Positions 1 to 12,936 of a DNA stretch of 64,000 nucleotides are shown piece after piece. Where the stretch lies: assembly GCF_016801865.2 (NCBI RefSeq), contig NC_068939.1, positions 4,850,382 through 4,914,381 on the forward strand. Reading direction: 5' to 3'. The DNA is from Culex pipiens pallens. Taxonomy: Eukaryota > Arthropoda > Insecta > Diptera > Culicidae. The notes under the pieces are model-generated. The model did not search any database. It was given only the letters and a program-made list of their open reading frames with translations, and was not told where the DNA came from. Position 1 is the first letter of the stretch. Every line of letters begins with the position of its first letter. The position numbers were made by a program, and so were the translations under genes.

Positions 1-740
1 GGCATGAGTGTTGTGGTGAGCTTGGCTTCTAGCATGAGTGCGCTGCGCCGACAACACGGAAGCGGGAGATAATGGCGAACGGTTTTCGTGATGGATGCCG
101 TGAAACATGTTTTTTATGTGTCCGAAAACTTTGTGGAAAATCATGGAATCATGGCTTTTTGTAAATTGTCTGTGTGCGAATGTGTGAAAGAGAAACAAAA
201 GCAGTGATCGTGTGTTTTGAAGTGCCGGTTTTCTTTCTCACTTTAACATTCGTCCGCGAGTGTTTATGTATTAGTGTGACTGCAAAATTGCAGTACTAGA
301 GGCGGCCAAGAAGAGCTGAAGTGTTTTAGTGGAATTGCAATCTTGGTCGAAAAGAAAGTGGTCGAAATTGGAATTATTGTTACAATACTGAAAATGAACT
401 TCATTAGCGCGAGTGAATTTTAGTTTAGTTTTAGTTTAAAGTTATGAGAGCATAATTGGGTACATTGGTGAACGACGAACTCTGCCAATTTATGTCCCGA
501 GATTTGCAAAAATGCGTAGTTTTGAATGCTGCGTATCTGAACCAGTAGTGAATGATGCTTAAACAAACAAAATAAGTTTTGGGCCGCCGTGTGCGCGTTT
601 TTATAATTGTGATGGGCGTGTATGACTGCTGCTGACTATCATGGGGTCGAAAAGAAAGCATCGCTTGTTGTCCTGTGCAAGAAAAACGGCTCCGTTGGCG
701 CAGCAGTCGGTTGAGTGCACTTGTCAGCTGTTGTTTGCAG
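1..740 (+). promoter_or_regulatory. 5'UTR/promoter-like island, non-repetitive
   Basis: This stretch is richer in G and C and in short GTG, AAGTG and TGTG words than the AT-rich repeats that follow, and it resembles dipteran 5' untranslated exons. It contains only very short upstream-type reading frames, for example an ATG at 394 that stops after nine codons. No protein can be recognised in any frame. It could be a non-coding first exon of the PKN gene that begins coding at 20487, or the 5' end of an unrelated transcript. This is inference from composition alone, because no splice partner can be proven here. Confidence 0.25.
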
Positions 741-2330
741 CCCTACTCTAAGATGACAGAAATCGTTGCTGGATTTGGGTGAGAGCGTTCTTTGTTTTTC
801 TTTTTGTCTTTATTTATTTTGGTCGCGATCGCTTCTTTTTGTAAAATGTGCGAAGAGAATAGAAGATGTACGCATTTCAACGGTCGAAATTTACGCAGGG
901 TCCAATAACGCGTTTTCTTGAATGTATTCAAAATTGTGTCAGACATTTTATTTTTTGTTCGACTTGTAGCGCCAATCCATCCGATCGCTTGTTTTTTCGA
1001 GTTCGTCGCCGGTATGTTTTCGGGCGTGTGCGTGCGTGTGTTGAAGAATGCGGCTGGCTCTGGTGGCTGCGATGACAACTATGCTAGTCCAATTTAAAGC
1101 GTCTTTCCGTCGGGTCATGGTGAGAATACCTCTTCTTAGCACTGTAGCTCGAAAAACACGCGACAAATAATGTTTCAACGCGATTATTCCAGTCCTGCCT
1201 AAAACATCGTAATTCATCATACATTGATTAGGCACTCATTTTATAATTATTTGAAAGTATAAATCATCTTAGTTAAACTCTATACAAAAATTTTACGCTG
1301 AGTATAATATTTCACAATTTAATTACATATTATTTTGATCATATCTTTCCACAGCCGGCTGTCTAAGATTGAATCATTTAAGCTAAACTTAACAGCAAAT
1401 AAACGGGAATAGTCTCATCCGCAGCATCCGACTGTTTGCCTTGAGAATAATACATCACCCTATTAAACGAAATTTATTGATTATTGGGCCACATCATCAT
1501 CCTCTATGATGAATCCTGGCCATTACCCTTTCCCACTAACAAAATCCCAAGTAGAAGTAGTTTTCCGGCACACGCGGGGGTGTGGATATCGTATAGAACC
1601 CACCCTTTGTAGCAGCCTGTGCTAACTAACATTCCCGTCCCGTTCCCTCGAGATCTACAAACTGACATGGCGGGCGCCGTTGGTGGCCAATGACTGTTAC
1701 CTATTAGCAACGGCTCTAGTTTTGATGATCGTGATGTTTTATCTTTTCAGCGCATTTATGCATGCTGTTGATAAGGGAAACATTATTTGATCGTTGAAGC
1801 GTATGACCGGTTGTGTTGATAGGATATTACGGTCCTGTTCAGTAACGGAGAAGGACAACCATGGGTGGTCTCTCATGCTCATGCTCATGCTCATGCTCAA
1901 TATAGGAAATTTTAGTAAAAAACACAGCCAAAGTTAACCCTTAAAAAAATTACATTTTTAAAAACATTGGCAAAGTCACATTAAACAAGTAAAACTTCCA
2001 ACCAATAAATTTTCTAAAATTTTAAGAGTTCTTCTTTAAAATGCTTTTTAAAGATCAAAAATTGGTTGAAAATGGATTTTTGGCGATTTTTTAAATCGAA
2101 GCCCGTCTAAAGGCGGGGTTGGGTTGTAGAGGGTTAATTGTTTATTTGGTATTCAGCAACACTTGACACAAATAAATCACATGTATGTTTTTTTTCATAG
2201 GTAGTAAAACAACTTTTTTTTGTTGTTGAAAGCAAAAACAATCAAAATTATCTGAAAATTAAATTATTTTACAAGGTTTTATTATGGCTTGAAAGAATGA
2301 TAAAACCTTCAAAACATTATGTTAACAATG
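741..2330. other. Intronic/intergenic sequence without recognisable genes
   Basis: No coding frame on either strand looks like a protein. The sequence becomes AT-rich after about 1200. A perfect short tandem repeat of a 6-bp unit (CATGCT type, about four copies) lies at about 1873-1899. The segment at about 1930-2140 ends in a word (GAAGCCCGTCTAAAGGCGG) that recurs, diverged and inverted, at 25290-25345, so it is probably a piece of a dispersed repeat. Confidence 0.4.
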
Positions 2331-2870
2331 TACAGTGGTCCAGATCGCAAAATTAAGTAGAAAATGGATTTTCCGAAAAATGGCGAACTTTTGGAGTCTT
2401 CAGAAGTGTTGCAAATAGAAAAGGGCAACTTTTGGTTTGGTTCAAAATTAGGGTGGTTCACGATTTGGTCGTAGAAGGCGTAGATTGCGATATAAAATGT
2501 TGGTGTCTTCGACAAAGTTGCTTAGATTGGCAAGCCAAACAACTTTTTAGAAGACGAAAAAAATCCCAAAAATATTCCTGAAAAGTTAGATTTTTAAAAT
2601 CACCATAATCGTGAACCACCCTAATTTTGAACAAAACCAAAAGTTTCCCTTTTCCATTTGCAACACTTCTGAAGAGTTGGTGTCTCCAAAAGTAAAAAAA
2701 TATATAGAAATTGAAATTACAAGCCAACATTTGGATTTGGATGAAAAAAGTGTTTTAAAAAGCATTTTACACGCGTGTAGTTGCTTTCCAATCATTAGTT
2801 TTCAAAATATCGATGTAATGACGGAATTTTTTTTTTCGCGAAAAAAAAAACTTGAAGTTTTTCGACTTTG
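2331..2870. repeat. Dispersed repeat fragment (GTGGTCCAGATCGCAAAATT type)
   Basis: The left end carries a motif around 2334 (CAGTGGTCCAGATCGCAAAA). A closely related inverted match sits at about 31205-31255, next to the same CCACCCTAATT and GAAGACTC-type words. Inside, the segments at 2390-2470 and 2610-2690 are inverted copies of each other (words such as AACTTTTGGTTTGGTTCAAA), so the region can fold back. No transposase can be seen. It is probably a non-autonomous inverted-repeat element, but its ends are not defined. Confidence 0.45.
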
Positions 2871-3379
2871 AAGAGAGGGGGGGGGGGGGGGGGCAATGGC
2901 CTAACTGGTAATATTACCATGACTATTTTTTTACCCAATTTCATGAAATTGAACCATCCCAAACCTTATTACGACTTTTCAAACACCTTATTCACCATGA
3001 GCACACCACAACTTGCGGTTCATTCATAAATCAGTGCAATCAAATTCACCGAAATCCCAATCAATATTTGAATAATAAATAAGGCACTCCTCCCGCGCCA
3101 AAGGTCATCCGCAGCCCATCAAACAACCTCTCCTCGTTTCTCCAATCAGCCGTGAACATTCCAAGGTAACCTCAATTTCTCGGTACATTCCACCCACAAC
3201 ACCTTCAACAACCAACAACAACAATGTAGCCCGGCAATTTTCCCGCAAAATCTCACCGAACGCTCCCTTCCACGAAGATTTTCGATTTCGCTTAAGGGGA
3301 AGGTGTTGTTGTGCCACCTCCTCCAACACCCCATTCATAACCTCCTCCACCTTATTTTCGCTATCGATAAAATACACAA
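2871..3379. other. Poly-G tract and non-coding sequence
   Basis: A run of about 17 G residues begins near 2877. The following 3000-3379 is less AT-rich and contains no recognisable gene on either strand. Reading frames here are short and do not resemble any family. Confidence 0.3.
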
Positions 3380-4294
3380 TACCGTAAACCGGGGTGACTT
3401 TGATAGGATTTCAATTTGTTTTTGGAATATTTTCAAAGAGGTAAGGTTTTTCTCAGGATTATTATTTTTAAAACATGTACTGGGGTAGGCCTCACAAAGT
3501 CCATGCACTATTTTGGAAGAAAAGTTTTTTCTATAGTGTTTAGAAAAATAGTTACGTTAAAAATTCTTAGTTTAAATTCCGGGGTGACTTTGATAGTCAT
3601 AGTTTTTCTTGTTAAAATCATATTTAAGATGTTCAAACTATATTTGTACGTTAAATGTACCATCACTAAAGTAGCTGATATAGTTTTTAAGAAAAAAAAA
3701 CAATGTTTATATTTAGTTAACTAAGTTTATAAGATTTTGAACAAAATACATATAAATTTTAGGTAAAATTGTTAAAAAGTCGGAATTTTGCCTGAGATTT
3801 GTTAAAACAAGTTTTGTTTATAAAATTATCGATTTATATTGCATTTTATACTGAATTCGAAGCTCAAATCACAAGTTTTAACAATTCAAATGAAATTTGT
3901 TCAAATGAAATTGCCTATAATTTGGAGATTTTTTTTAATTGTGTTTTAAAAAACACATATTATTTATTATTTACAAACTTATTTAGCCTTTTCCTAGTGG
4001 AAAATTGTTTCCGTTTTCCGATTCAAAATCATGTTCATTGAGAAAATCGTGACACTTTGAGAAGTTTAAAATAATGACTTTCATCAACATTTTCTTAATT
4101 ATAGTTAACTAACTTTTTAAACATTTCAAAATTTTATGAAAAGTTCGTTTTGAGATACTTTGAACACTTCTCTACCATGGTCAATATGGTTTTAAACCAT
4201 TCCGTACGTATTGGAATTGTACTCTTCATTTTGCAGAAAAATCGCAAACCTATCAAAGTCACCCCGGCTATCAAAGTCACCCCGTTTTACGGTA
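3380..4294 (+). mobile_element. TA-flanked MITE, copy 1 (Tc1/mariner-type)
   Basis: The element starts with TACCGTAAACCGGGGTGACT at 3380 and ends with the inverted counterpart (AGTCACCCCGTTTTACGGTA) at 4294. TA dinucleotides sit at both edges, the target-site signature of Tc1/mariner-type insertion. The GGGGTGACTTTGATAG word is repeated in tandem just inside the right end and once more internally near 3582. A second copy lies in inverted orientation at 34951-35886, which independently confirms both ends. There is no transposase frame, so the element is non-autonomous. Confidence 0.85.
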
Positions 4295-4599
4295 CGATAA
4301 TTGGATTTCGCATCCAGAAAGCAAACGGTCGGTGGTGCCCTTCTAAGGCACAGGTGCGCGCACTCCCCGTTTTGGCGTTGAATTTCTGGGGTGACCCCCA
4401 GCCTGTTGTGAGACGTAGGTGGAGCAGCGGGTCTGGGCACCGATTATTACGATGCTACGGATTCAAATTACCCCGCGTGTACTTGTTTATTCGTTTTGTT
4501 TTGTTTGTTCTGCACTCTGGAAACACACACACAGCCAAATGTATCTAATTTCATGCCGGAATATGGAACGGAACGGAACGACGCACTTTTGTCCATAAG

Positions 4600-4832
4600 A
4601 GGATGGTACACAGCACGAACACGCAACACTTCTGAGGGACGGACACATGCATCACCGCCCAGCAGTGTGTCACGGGTCGGAAGCGTGTGACCTAGGTGAA
4701 GAAGACGTGATGTCGACTTTTTTCAGTGTGTGCGGTTGGAAGTGAGCGATCGATTGGAAAATGTTGTCAAAGATTTGTACAGTGGTAAATTCCCAGAAAA
4801 AGTGAACACATATTTCATGACTCAATACGTGA
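4600..4832 (+). promoter_or_regulatory. Candidate transcription start and 5' non-coding exon
   Basis: An initiator-like TTCAGTGTG sits at 4722-4730. It is followed by a 5'UTR-like sequence and a good splice donor, TAC/GTGAGTAAG, with the GT at 4829. The ATGs in the stretch (for example 4761) open only short frames. If transcribed, this would be an alternative 5' exon upstream of the PKN coding exons. No downstream acceptor can be matched from sequence alone. Confidence 0.3.
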
Positions 4833-5112
4833 GTAAGTGTGTGTGGTCAAATGTGTCGATATTCCTCACTTACTAACATGCTGCTTCTTAAGCCGGAGGC
4901 GATAATCGAAAGTGATGGCAGAAAACGTGCTGATAAATTCCTTCCGAGATATTGTGTAAAGCCGCGGCGTCGTTGTCACTCGGTGTTTGCAAACGGCGAC
5001 TAATTAGTAGTGAGATTTGACGAAAAAAAAAATTGGAAAAATCATTCTGGACTTAAAGACTTGAAGACATTTCTGCAAAAAGCAGCAGAATTAGCAAAAT
5101 ATAAAAAAGAAG

Positions 5113-5492
5113 TACAGTCCAGACTCGATTATCCTAAGCCTCGATTATCCGAAGGTTTGTATGGGACTTCGGATAATCAAATCACGAACAAAAAAAAATT
5201 GTATTTTTTATATTCTTGCTTTTAGCATGAAATTTGAGTTCTGCGACCCCATTTTAGTCAAATTTGAATGGTTGATTGCCTGTAAAATTAAAAAAAAGAT
5301 TTTTTTCAATATTTCATCACCGCCATTTTGACCGCCTTGTTGGGTTTAAAAATTTCAAATCACTTTAGAGTAGTTTAAGGGTCATACTAAAGATCAACAA
5401 TCAAAAATAAGACAACGAAAAAAAGTTTTTTTCTGATTCGATTATCCGAAGTGAAATTTTGCCAATGCCTTCGAATAATCGAGTCTGGACTA
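5113..5492. mobile_element. pogo-like MITE with TA target duplication
   Basis: Terminal inverted repeats CAGTCCAGACTCGATTAT (left, 5115) and ATAATCGAGTCTGGACTA (right, ending 5492) are flanked by TA. The roughly 376-bp interior has no coding frame. The CAGTCNAGACTCGATTATCCG style of terminus is familiar from pogo/mariner-related MITEs. A solitary right end of the same family lies at about 27240-27292 (CTTCGGATAATCGAGTCTAG), just before the PKN HR1a exon. Confidence 0.8.
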
Positions 5493-7440
5493 TAATTTCA
5501 AATTAAAAGCCTAAACTTGAAAATTTTAAGCATTAGGTTAGGTATCACAAAATGCTTTTTACAATATTACAGTTATGCTACTACGCTACTACTATGCTAC
5601 TAAAATTTGCAAAATAATAGTGAATCTCTGAAAATATTTTTTTTCCAAAGGTTGTATGTCTCTTTCCGATCTGTGGCCTCAAAATTCAAAATTAGAAAAA
5701 AGTCTGAAAATGCTCAATTTACAAAAAAAATACATAACAAAAAACATACCATGTAATAGTTTACAATCAATTGTACAAGTTTTGTACAATTGTTTTGTGA
5801 ATGGCATTTATTGCGACATAAATAAAAAAAGAAATAATTTTCATGCATTAATAAAACATCAATTCATGATAAAAAATTTCATAATAATCACTATTGAAAA
5901 GTTTAATTTTTGAAGGTTAATAACATTAATGGTTGAATATTAGATCTTTTCATGTTGTTGTTCCTTAAAATGTGTAATAAGTAAAATTAAATATGAAAAA
6001 TGGAAATTAGCAGTAGAGGTAATATTACACATTTTTCCTGACACAACATTTTTCCAAATGTAATATTTCTATGTTTTTTTTTTATTTATTCACAACATGG
6101 AAGGTCTCTAAATAGTTCCGCCAAGTACCAAAATTCATCGATTTTTTAAATAAATTTTACCGAATTCACGAATGTAAATGTCACGTAATCCTGAAAAGTT
6201 TGAAAAAATCTAGGATAAAATAATGTTTTTAATCGATCCTAACAATGTAAAATATTATTTGAAACGCTGGTAAATGCATTTCCAATTATCTGCAGTATAA
6301 GACTTCTTTTGCCATTTTTTTTGTTTTTTTTTTAATATGTTTTTTGTCCCCGATTTTTTCTTGGCGATTTTGGAAGAAAGGCGACATAAACTTTGAAAAA
6401 TATTTAAAACGTCCTAAAAAAGCACTTTAAATGCACTTAAATCAGTATTTTAAGTTTTACACAGTACAAAAGTTTAAATACGGCGGATTGATGTAACTTT
6501 ATCTGAATTAATAAATAAAAAAATTACATAGAAACAAGTAATTTTATAAGTTTCTGATTTTTAATCACTAAACACAAAATGTGTCTTAAAATTGTAATGT
6601 GTAATTTGTGTAATTTGTGTAATTTTACATCAGAACTTGGTAAAATCATGCTAGCAGACAGTAGATAAGCTTGTAGAAAAAGTTTGAGTTTTTTTTAATG
6701 ATGTTTTAAATACTGTACTGTTCTACAGAGTGGGCACATCTCTTAACATTCTTTCGCAAAATTGTTTCCTGGAACACAAAATATAAGCTCATGTGGTTTA
6801 AGGGTGCACAGCAACGAAGGAAGTTGTTGTCTTCTTATTCCAAAATTGTCAAACTTACGGAATCAATCCTGCAACAACGTGATTGTAAAAATAATCAAAC
6901 TTTGTTGTAAATTACTTTGTGGACAGTACATTAGGGGATGAATAAAAAAATATTTAGATTTCGATACTAAAATGTCTGTATCAAAAACCTTGGTGCAAAA
7001 GCTCTGGTTGATGTGCACCATTAAATATTCGAAAAATCGGTAAGATACTCAAAAATAGCAAAAATCAACGACTTTAAATCTCAATTAAACTTCAAACTCG
7101 TAGCACCACACAGTAAAAAAAATGATGATGGTAATATTATCTTTTTTCGAGTTGGGTTGTTAAGTTAAATTACAGTGGAATAGGGGTAAATTTACACGTT
7201 ACTTGAGGTAAATTTAAATATATCGACTCGTTTTATTACATCCTAATAGTTATTGTAGTAGTTCTTCGCAAATTCTTCACCGATTGTACCAATAAGTGCT
7301 CTAAATATTCATTAATTAAACATCTTCTGTAATTAAACATTTCTGTAATTTATCTTTTCTGTTTTTTTATTTGATTTTTTTTATGTTACGGATGTATGAA
7401 AAATAAGTAAAGACAAAATCGATTACAAATTCTGAGCATA
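5493..7440. other. AT-rich non-coding sequence with MITE remnants
   Basis: No plausible genes. The stretch at about 6440-6660 (GTGTAATTTGTGTAATTTTACATCAGAA type) and the segment at 7109-7230 (CACAGTAAAAAAAATGATG followed by GGTAATATTA) match a family of short elements. The clearest member is inserted at 21015-21234, and others lie at 39380-39760 and 44380-45330. The rest is low-complexity A/T sequence. Confidence 0.45.
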
Positions 7441-7479
7441 TTCTAAAATTTTAACATTTTCATAGAAATTCACACTTTC

Positions 7480-7935
7480 GACACACCGTCTCTGTTATCG
7501 CCTGTCGGCAGCAGCAGCGCGGCACCGTTATCGATCCTCCTTCCTGTGTCGTCGTCGTCGTCAGCTTTGCTGGCACACACACCGGCAGTGCTGCCCAAGC
7601 CACACCACACTATAGTCATCGACCAGTCAGTTCTTCGGGGTGGCCAAAGCCGCCCTTGCTTTCGTCGGACGCGTCGTCGCCGGGGCCCAAGTTCGTCTTG
7701 AATAGTATTTAAGGAAGCAAATCCAATTAGGGGGTGCCGAGGACTGACCAGAAGCTCGTTAAAAATGTTCTGACCGGAATAATCAAGTGCGTAATCGAAA
7801 ACGTGACAAGTTTTTCGTTGTCACACCTCGAAAGAAGATGAGAAGATCTTGGCGTGAGAAACTGAAAGTGATCCGAGGCCGAAAAGTGATGTGATGAAAA
7901 AAGTGTCTGTTTGAAAAGTGACGATGACTAAGTTG
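7480..7935 (+). promoter_or_regulatory. Candidate promoter and 5'UTR exon
   Basis: A sharp GC-rich island stands in AT-rich DNA. It has a (GTC)n run at about 7548-7562, an initiator-type TCAGTT at 7627-7632, and a downstream leader rich in GAAAAGTG and GTGATGTGATG words typical of dipteran 5'UTRs. No long open frame follows; the ATGs at 7854 and 7888 open short frames. It may be one of several alternative PKN leaders. The assignment is compositional and unproven. Confidence 0.35.
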
Positions 7936-8159
7936 GATTAGACCTCGTGCATGTTTGAAGAAGTGTTCCGTTCATTCATTTTGTATTCTCCGTGGCGGGT
8001 GCGACTCGGTAAACAGGCAAATATTTGCTGCCCTGTCTGCTCGTTGGGTCCCTTTTCTTCTCCGGATGAACTTGGCCATAGGTTTCTGCGGTTGAATTGG
8101 TTGAGGTTTATGCGGTTGGTGTTTGAGATTGAGAGAGGCAATTTCCTTGAAGTTTAAGA

Positions 8160-10640
8160 AGAGCAAAATTGCTTTATTTCTATCTGAGTTTACAAACATT
8201 CCCACTAACATTACACTTTTTTAAATTTTCGTTTTTTTTTTTTTTTTTGTTGTGTCCTAATATAAAAAAATGAAAAGGAGTGTTTTTCCTCATTTTCAAA
8301 AAAATATATTAAATAGACTTACAAATTTTTAAATATTTGCCTGCCAATGGTCGTAACGCTTGCTTAGGGCGCATCCTATTCCGTTAGTTAACCTTCTCAA
8401 AAACGATTCAACTTAAAGCGAATGTTATTGGGGAAAATTTCCCTTATCCTCTTAGAAACAAGGGTATCAACAATTCCCTTCATCCAAAAAATGTTCTTAA
8501 ACCGGTTGGTTATTTGAGGCAAATTTCCCTTATCCCCTTAAAAAGTAGAGTATCATATGACTTATTCAAGGTAGAGTTGAACCTACCCAAGACTTACAAA
8601 TAGAAGAAATGACTTTCTGCTTTGTTAGTTCACAAAAACTTACGGCAACATAACTGCACGTTACCAACGAACAAAGATTAATTCCTTGATTAATGCATAT
8701 TTTTCCGAGTGATTAACCACACTCTATAAAAAAAGGCCCTAACAGTTATGGCACTGATAAGTAACAGCGAGTGAGTGGAATCCAAAAAAATCCTATGCTG
8801 CTGCTGCTGCTTCTTAGGGTTTCGCAATAGCCGGCCCGGTTTCATAAGCTTCAAGCAGCGGTAGTAAAGTGTACTCACACAAAATTGTTAGCTTGATTAC
8901 TGACGGATTTGCCCGGGTCCCCACACCGCCGTGTTGGTTGGTTGGTAGCGCTAACTCATTAAAGAAATCGCTAATAGCTGTCTGGCCTGTCCGCGGTCAT
9001 CTGTCGACAGCGAACAAAAATCTGATAAAGTCTGCCGATGGATGCTGCTCCTGGGGTAGCCATTATAATAACCACTGAAGAAGCATGAAAAAAAAATCTT
9101 CAACTCTTTAATGCAGTGAAAGTTTAGAGTGCCCCTTTCGGGTAAGCCATTTTACGTCAGACATACTCCAAGTGAAGTTGCATACCGTTACCGAAGCCTC
9201 CAATTGAGCCAGCAGCAGGTGAGCTTAGGGCTTCTAAAGCAGAAACAAAAGCTCGAGCGGGCTGAAACCAACGAAATTGTTCATGCTCCGCGCAGAGTTA
9301 TGCCGAAGAATTTGCAGCGAAACCGTTAAGCCCGGCTCAACAGAAGCATTCCACGGCTGTCAAAGTCCAGCTGAGCGGAGAAAATTGGACGGAGTGGCGC
9401 ACACTTTCGCCTTTTTTCAGGGGGTAAGGGAATGTCTCCAGCTTAATCTCAATTTGTATGGAATACATCTTTATTGACTCAAGATAAGAACCGTTTACAC
9501 TGCTATCAAAAACTGTCCAACTTTATCAAAAATTGGCCAGCCTTTCAGATTCTCACACAACTCAACCCCAAGTAGTCTGAGCAACTCTCCCCAGGGAAAT
9601 CTCTGCCGGTTGCTTTTATCTCAATTTATAGTGCCAATTTAGGGCCGTTCGCGTGCCACGGCATCGTCTTCACACTTTGACATGCAATCCCCGTCGCTAC
9701 TGGCTGGAACAACCGTCAACCAGTCAAGTCAGCTGTGGTTGGGTTCCATTGCGAATAAACTCTCATTCTATTTCCGTTCGACTGCCTTTTCTCTGCGTTG
9801 CGTGTTTGGCAGCGATTTACGTACGGCAAAACGGCAATCCCCCGCTGCTTTCGGTTCTGTTTTATGTGAGAACCGATACAGCCGAGTATGTTTGTACGAG
9901 AACTCGCGTATCTCGCTTGTTTGCTGTTACGAAAAAAAATAAACCAAAGATAAGATAAAATTCTTCCGATAAAAACTACTTTTACCCCACAATCAAAGGA
10001 GGCACTGCAATTAGTGGAAACATCGACCGTCGGAGTCAACACCTGCTACGATCCGACTCCGAAACGGACGTGTAACCACCTTCTTAATGAACCGCAAGGC
10101 CAACCTGACCTCAAACTCATTGACCAAAGTTGGCTATGCCCCACACTTTAAAGTCTCGCGAGCTCACTCGCTCGCACGATGACATAAAACCACGTCGCGC
10201 AATTACAGGTCGAATTGATGGCATTCTTGGCCGTCCAACTCCCACGCGACCTCCTGCTTGGAAATGGAACACCCCAACCTCCAAGTCCAAGTTGGTATTG
10301 CGAACACCGCACATGCGACCGTATGAAATGTTACACTCGAAGCCAATACGTTTCCATTGGATATGCAGAGGAGGAGGCGGCGATCGTCCCCAAAATAGGG
10401 GCGACACCCTTAACGAGCTGCTGCGTTGCTGCGCGGGAGGACAAGCTGACTATCAATTAGGCGGGAGGGTTGTGATAATTATATAAAATTGGACTTTATG
10501 TTTTCAAATATGGTCTCCGGGGGGAGAGACAAGTCGTCGGTGGCGAGTTTTGGGAAACTGTTACGATGACCGGTTTATGGGGGTTCGATGATCGAATATT
10601 TTCAGGTTGATGTTGGAAACGATATTGACGCTGGTTTCGA
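8160..10640. other. Largely single-copy-looking intron or intergenic DNA
   Basis: This region has mixed composition, including GC-richer stretches at 8870-9060, 9640-9950 and 10050-10480. No frame shows a recognisable domain, signal peptide or splice-bounded exon. Overlapping frames on both strands at 9650-10480 are typical shadow frames of GC-rich DNA. Conserved regulatory sequence is possible but cannot be judged from one genome. Confidence 0.35.
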
Positions 10641-12480
10641 TTGATTTTCATTATTCTTGCTAAATGTTATTTAAAGATTTTTTTCTTAAATTTTAAGAGT
10701 GCCTTTTCTATGACCAAAGATGCTATTTTGCATCATTTGTTTTACCATGCTATTTTTGGAAGCAGTCTAAACAAATATTCAAAAATCGATTCGGAGTTTT
10801 TTTTTCTGATCGATCTGTTTTGAAAAATTGCTACAATCCATGAGAAAAAATCAAAAAATATGCTTATACTCTAAAAAAACCTTTTTTCTCACATAAAATT
10901 TAATTGTGCTATAAAAAGCATTATTGAAAAAAATTGTCCATATTTTATTAGCAGTGTTGCCATATTGATTTGCCAAAAAAAAATCTAGATTTTTTATAAA
11001 GCGCAGAATAAAGTACAAAAATACTCAAGTCATACATGTAAAACCAAACCAAAAACAGCACACTTTTCTACAAGGCAAATAGTGTGTGAGAAATCATGTA
11101 TTTCGATTCATGAATTCGTGGATAATTGTATTCAGGGTATCATGTTTCCTTTAATGATTTCATGAATTTTAGTCATGAAGTCGTGAATAAAAATTCATGA
11201 ATTTATAAATTTTATTCATATTTTTACGAATATTCATGAATTTTCGTTCCTGAAATCAATATTCATGAAATCATGACTAAACATCATGAATTCATGAAAA
11301 ATATTCATGATTTTACGATTTTTTATGCATGTAGAAAATTTACGTCGTAAAATTTTAATCGTGAATTTGTGAATCATGCTTTTCATGATTTCATGAAAAT
11401 GTACATGTTTTCATGAATAAAATGCAGCCGTGAAATTTAATACGATCAAAAACAATCTTCTAGCACGGAAAAATCTTGTTTTTTTTTTTAATTTAGGTTT
11501 TAATAAGTGTTTGTTTTTATTCTCGGATTTTTTATGATTTTTAAAACAAAAAATGCATCTTTTTCGATTTAGATTATAATGGTGCAAAATCTGGTCACGA
11601 AATTATGATTACTGAAAAAAATATGATTTTTGGAAAATATCAAAAAATTAAAAATTTATTTTGGCATGAAAAATGAAATTCGTAATCGAAAATTATTATT
11701 ATTATTTTCTTTTTTTTTTGTATACTTTTCAAGTTATATGCAATTTAAGGTTGAATGTTTCGAAAAGTATTCAAATTTATACAACTAAAATATTTTATAG
11801 CGCCCGAAAAATATTTCCTAAAAGCTGCGAAAGTGTTGCTATTGCTGAGATATAGACTCTTAGAATTTGAATTTTGTGAAAATGAGTGTTTCTCAGTGTC
11901 ACCAAATTGCCCTAGTTTTTCAACTGACGGGTGATTTTCCTTCATACAACATTCTAACATAGTAAAAAAAAATGATCATTTTTCGATTTTTTAATGGTTT
12001 AGACATGTAAATGGTGCATTTCATCAAAAAGTTGTGATTTCATATTTTTATTATCGCCGTATGTTTGATTTTGTTTTGTTCAAAAATCACATTTTTTTTC
12101 TAAAAATCTGAACTTTGGTTCCAGATTTTGCACCAACTTTGCCGAAGACAGTCAGATCAGTCCTAGACAAATGAAAAAAAAATACAAAACTAAAAAATCA
12201 AGAAAGAAAGTTGCGTTGTGGAGAATTACTCTGTTCACTCTTAGTGAAGTTATTGTAAAAAATGGAAACCTTTGAAATAAGTTTTTGCTCAAATTATATT
12301 TAAAACAATATCTCTTTTTTAAATCAAAGAAAACCCGAGAATCATAAATTTTCAAAATTTAACCTAATTTTGTTTCTAAAAAGAAAACTTTAAAATCCGC
12401 TTGCCTTACAAATAAACAGCCATGTGTATTACTTTTCCATACAATAAACACAATTAGAGAAATTTATCACGCATTAGTCC
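10641..12480. repeat. AT-rich region with a cluster of TCATGAAT-type words
   Basis: Between about 11090 and 11430 the words CATGAATT, TCATGAAT, ATTCATGA and TTCATGAAA recur many times in both orientations. They form a degenerate, palindrome-rich cluster rather than a regular tandem array. The surrounding DNA is A/T-rich with no coding potential. Confidence 0.5.
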
Positions 12481-12936
12481 CCCTAATTAATACCCTTATT
12501 TGCTCAAGAGACTTCGCCGATTTCCTCAAGCGACGAACCCCACCTCAACCGGCAATCTGGCTAGTTTCCTCTTTCTAAATAAATGTCCTCATCTATTAAT
12601 AAATGCCCTAAGAGACAACACTCCTCTCTCTCTCTCTCTCCTCTGCACCACCCTAACCTACCCCAAGTCCCCCGAGTCGTCGCTCGCCACCCAAAGGCGG
12701 CCAATTTGGAGAAACATAATGAGACTTAATTTTATTGCCCACTGTCGTTCGCTTCCGCCGCCGGTCCGCTGGTCAACTCAATCTGGCCGCGTCCGGCCGC
12801 GTGAACTGTCCCAAGGTCTACCGCTGACGGTCGCGCCTGTGCTTGTGTGATACCTAGAAAGTGAAACCAATCGGGAAATCAATAACTTTTGCCTTCCGCA
12901 ACTTGCAGCACCAAGCAGAATCGACCTGTGCAGTTC
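12481..12936. other. GC-richer non-repetitive block, no gene recognised
   Basis: Composition differs from the AT-rich flanks, with a (CT)n run at 12625-12645. Open frames exist on both strands but none has a recognisable domain or a convincing exon boundary. It may be intronic regulatory DNA. Confidence 0.3.

Noticed and set aside
9650..10486. Overlapping frames of 80-118 codons on both strands
   Set aside because: No domain, no splice context, and equal openness on opposite strands indicates GC-driven chance frames.
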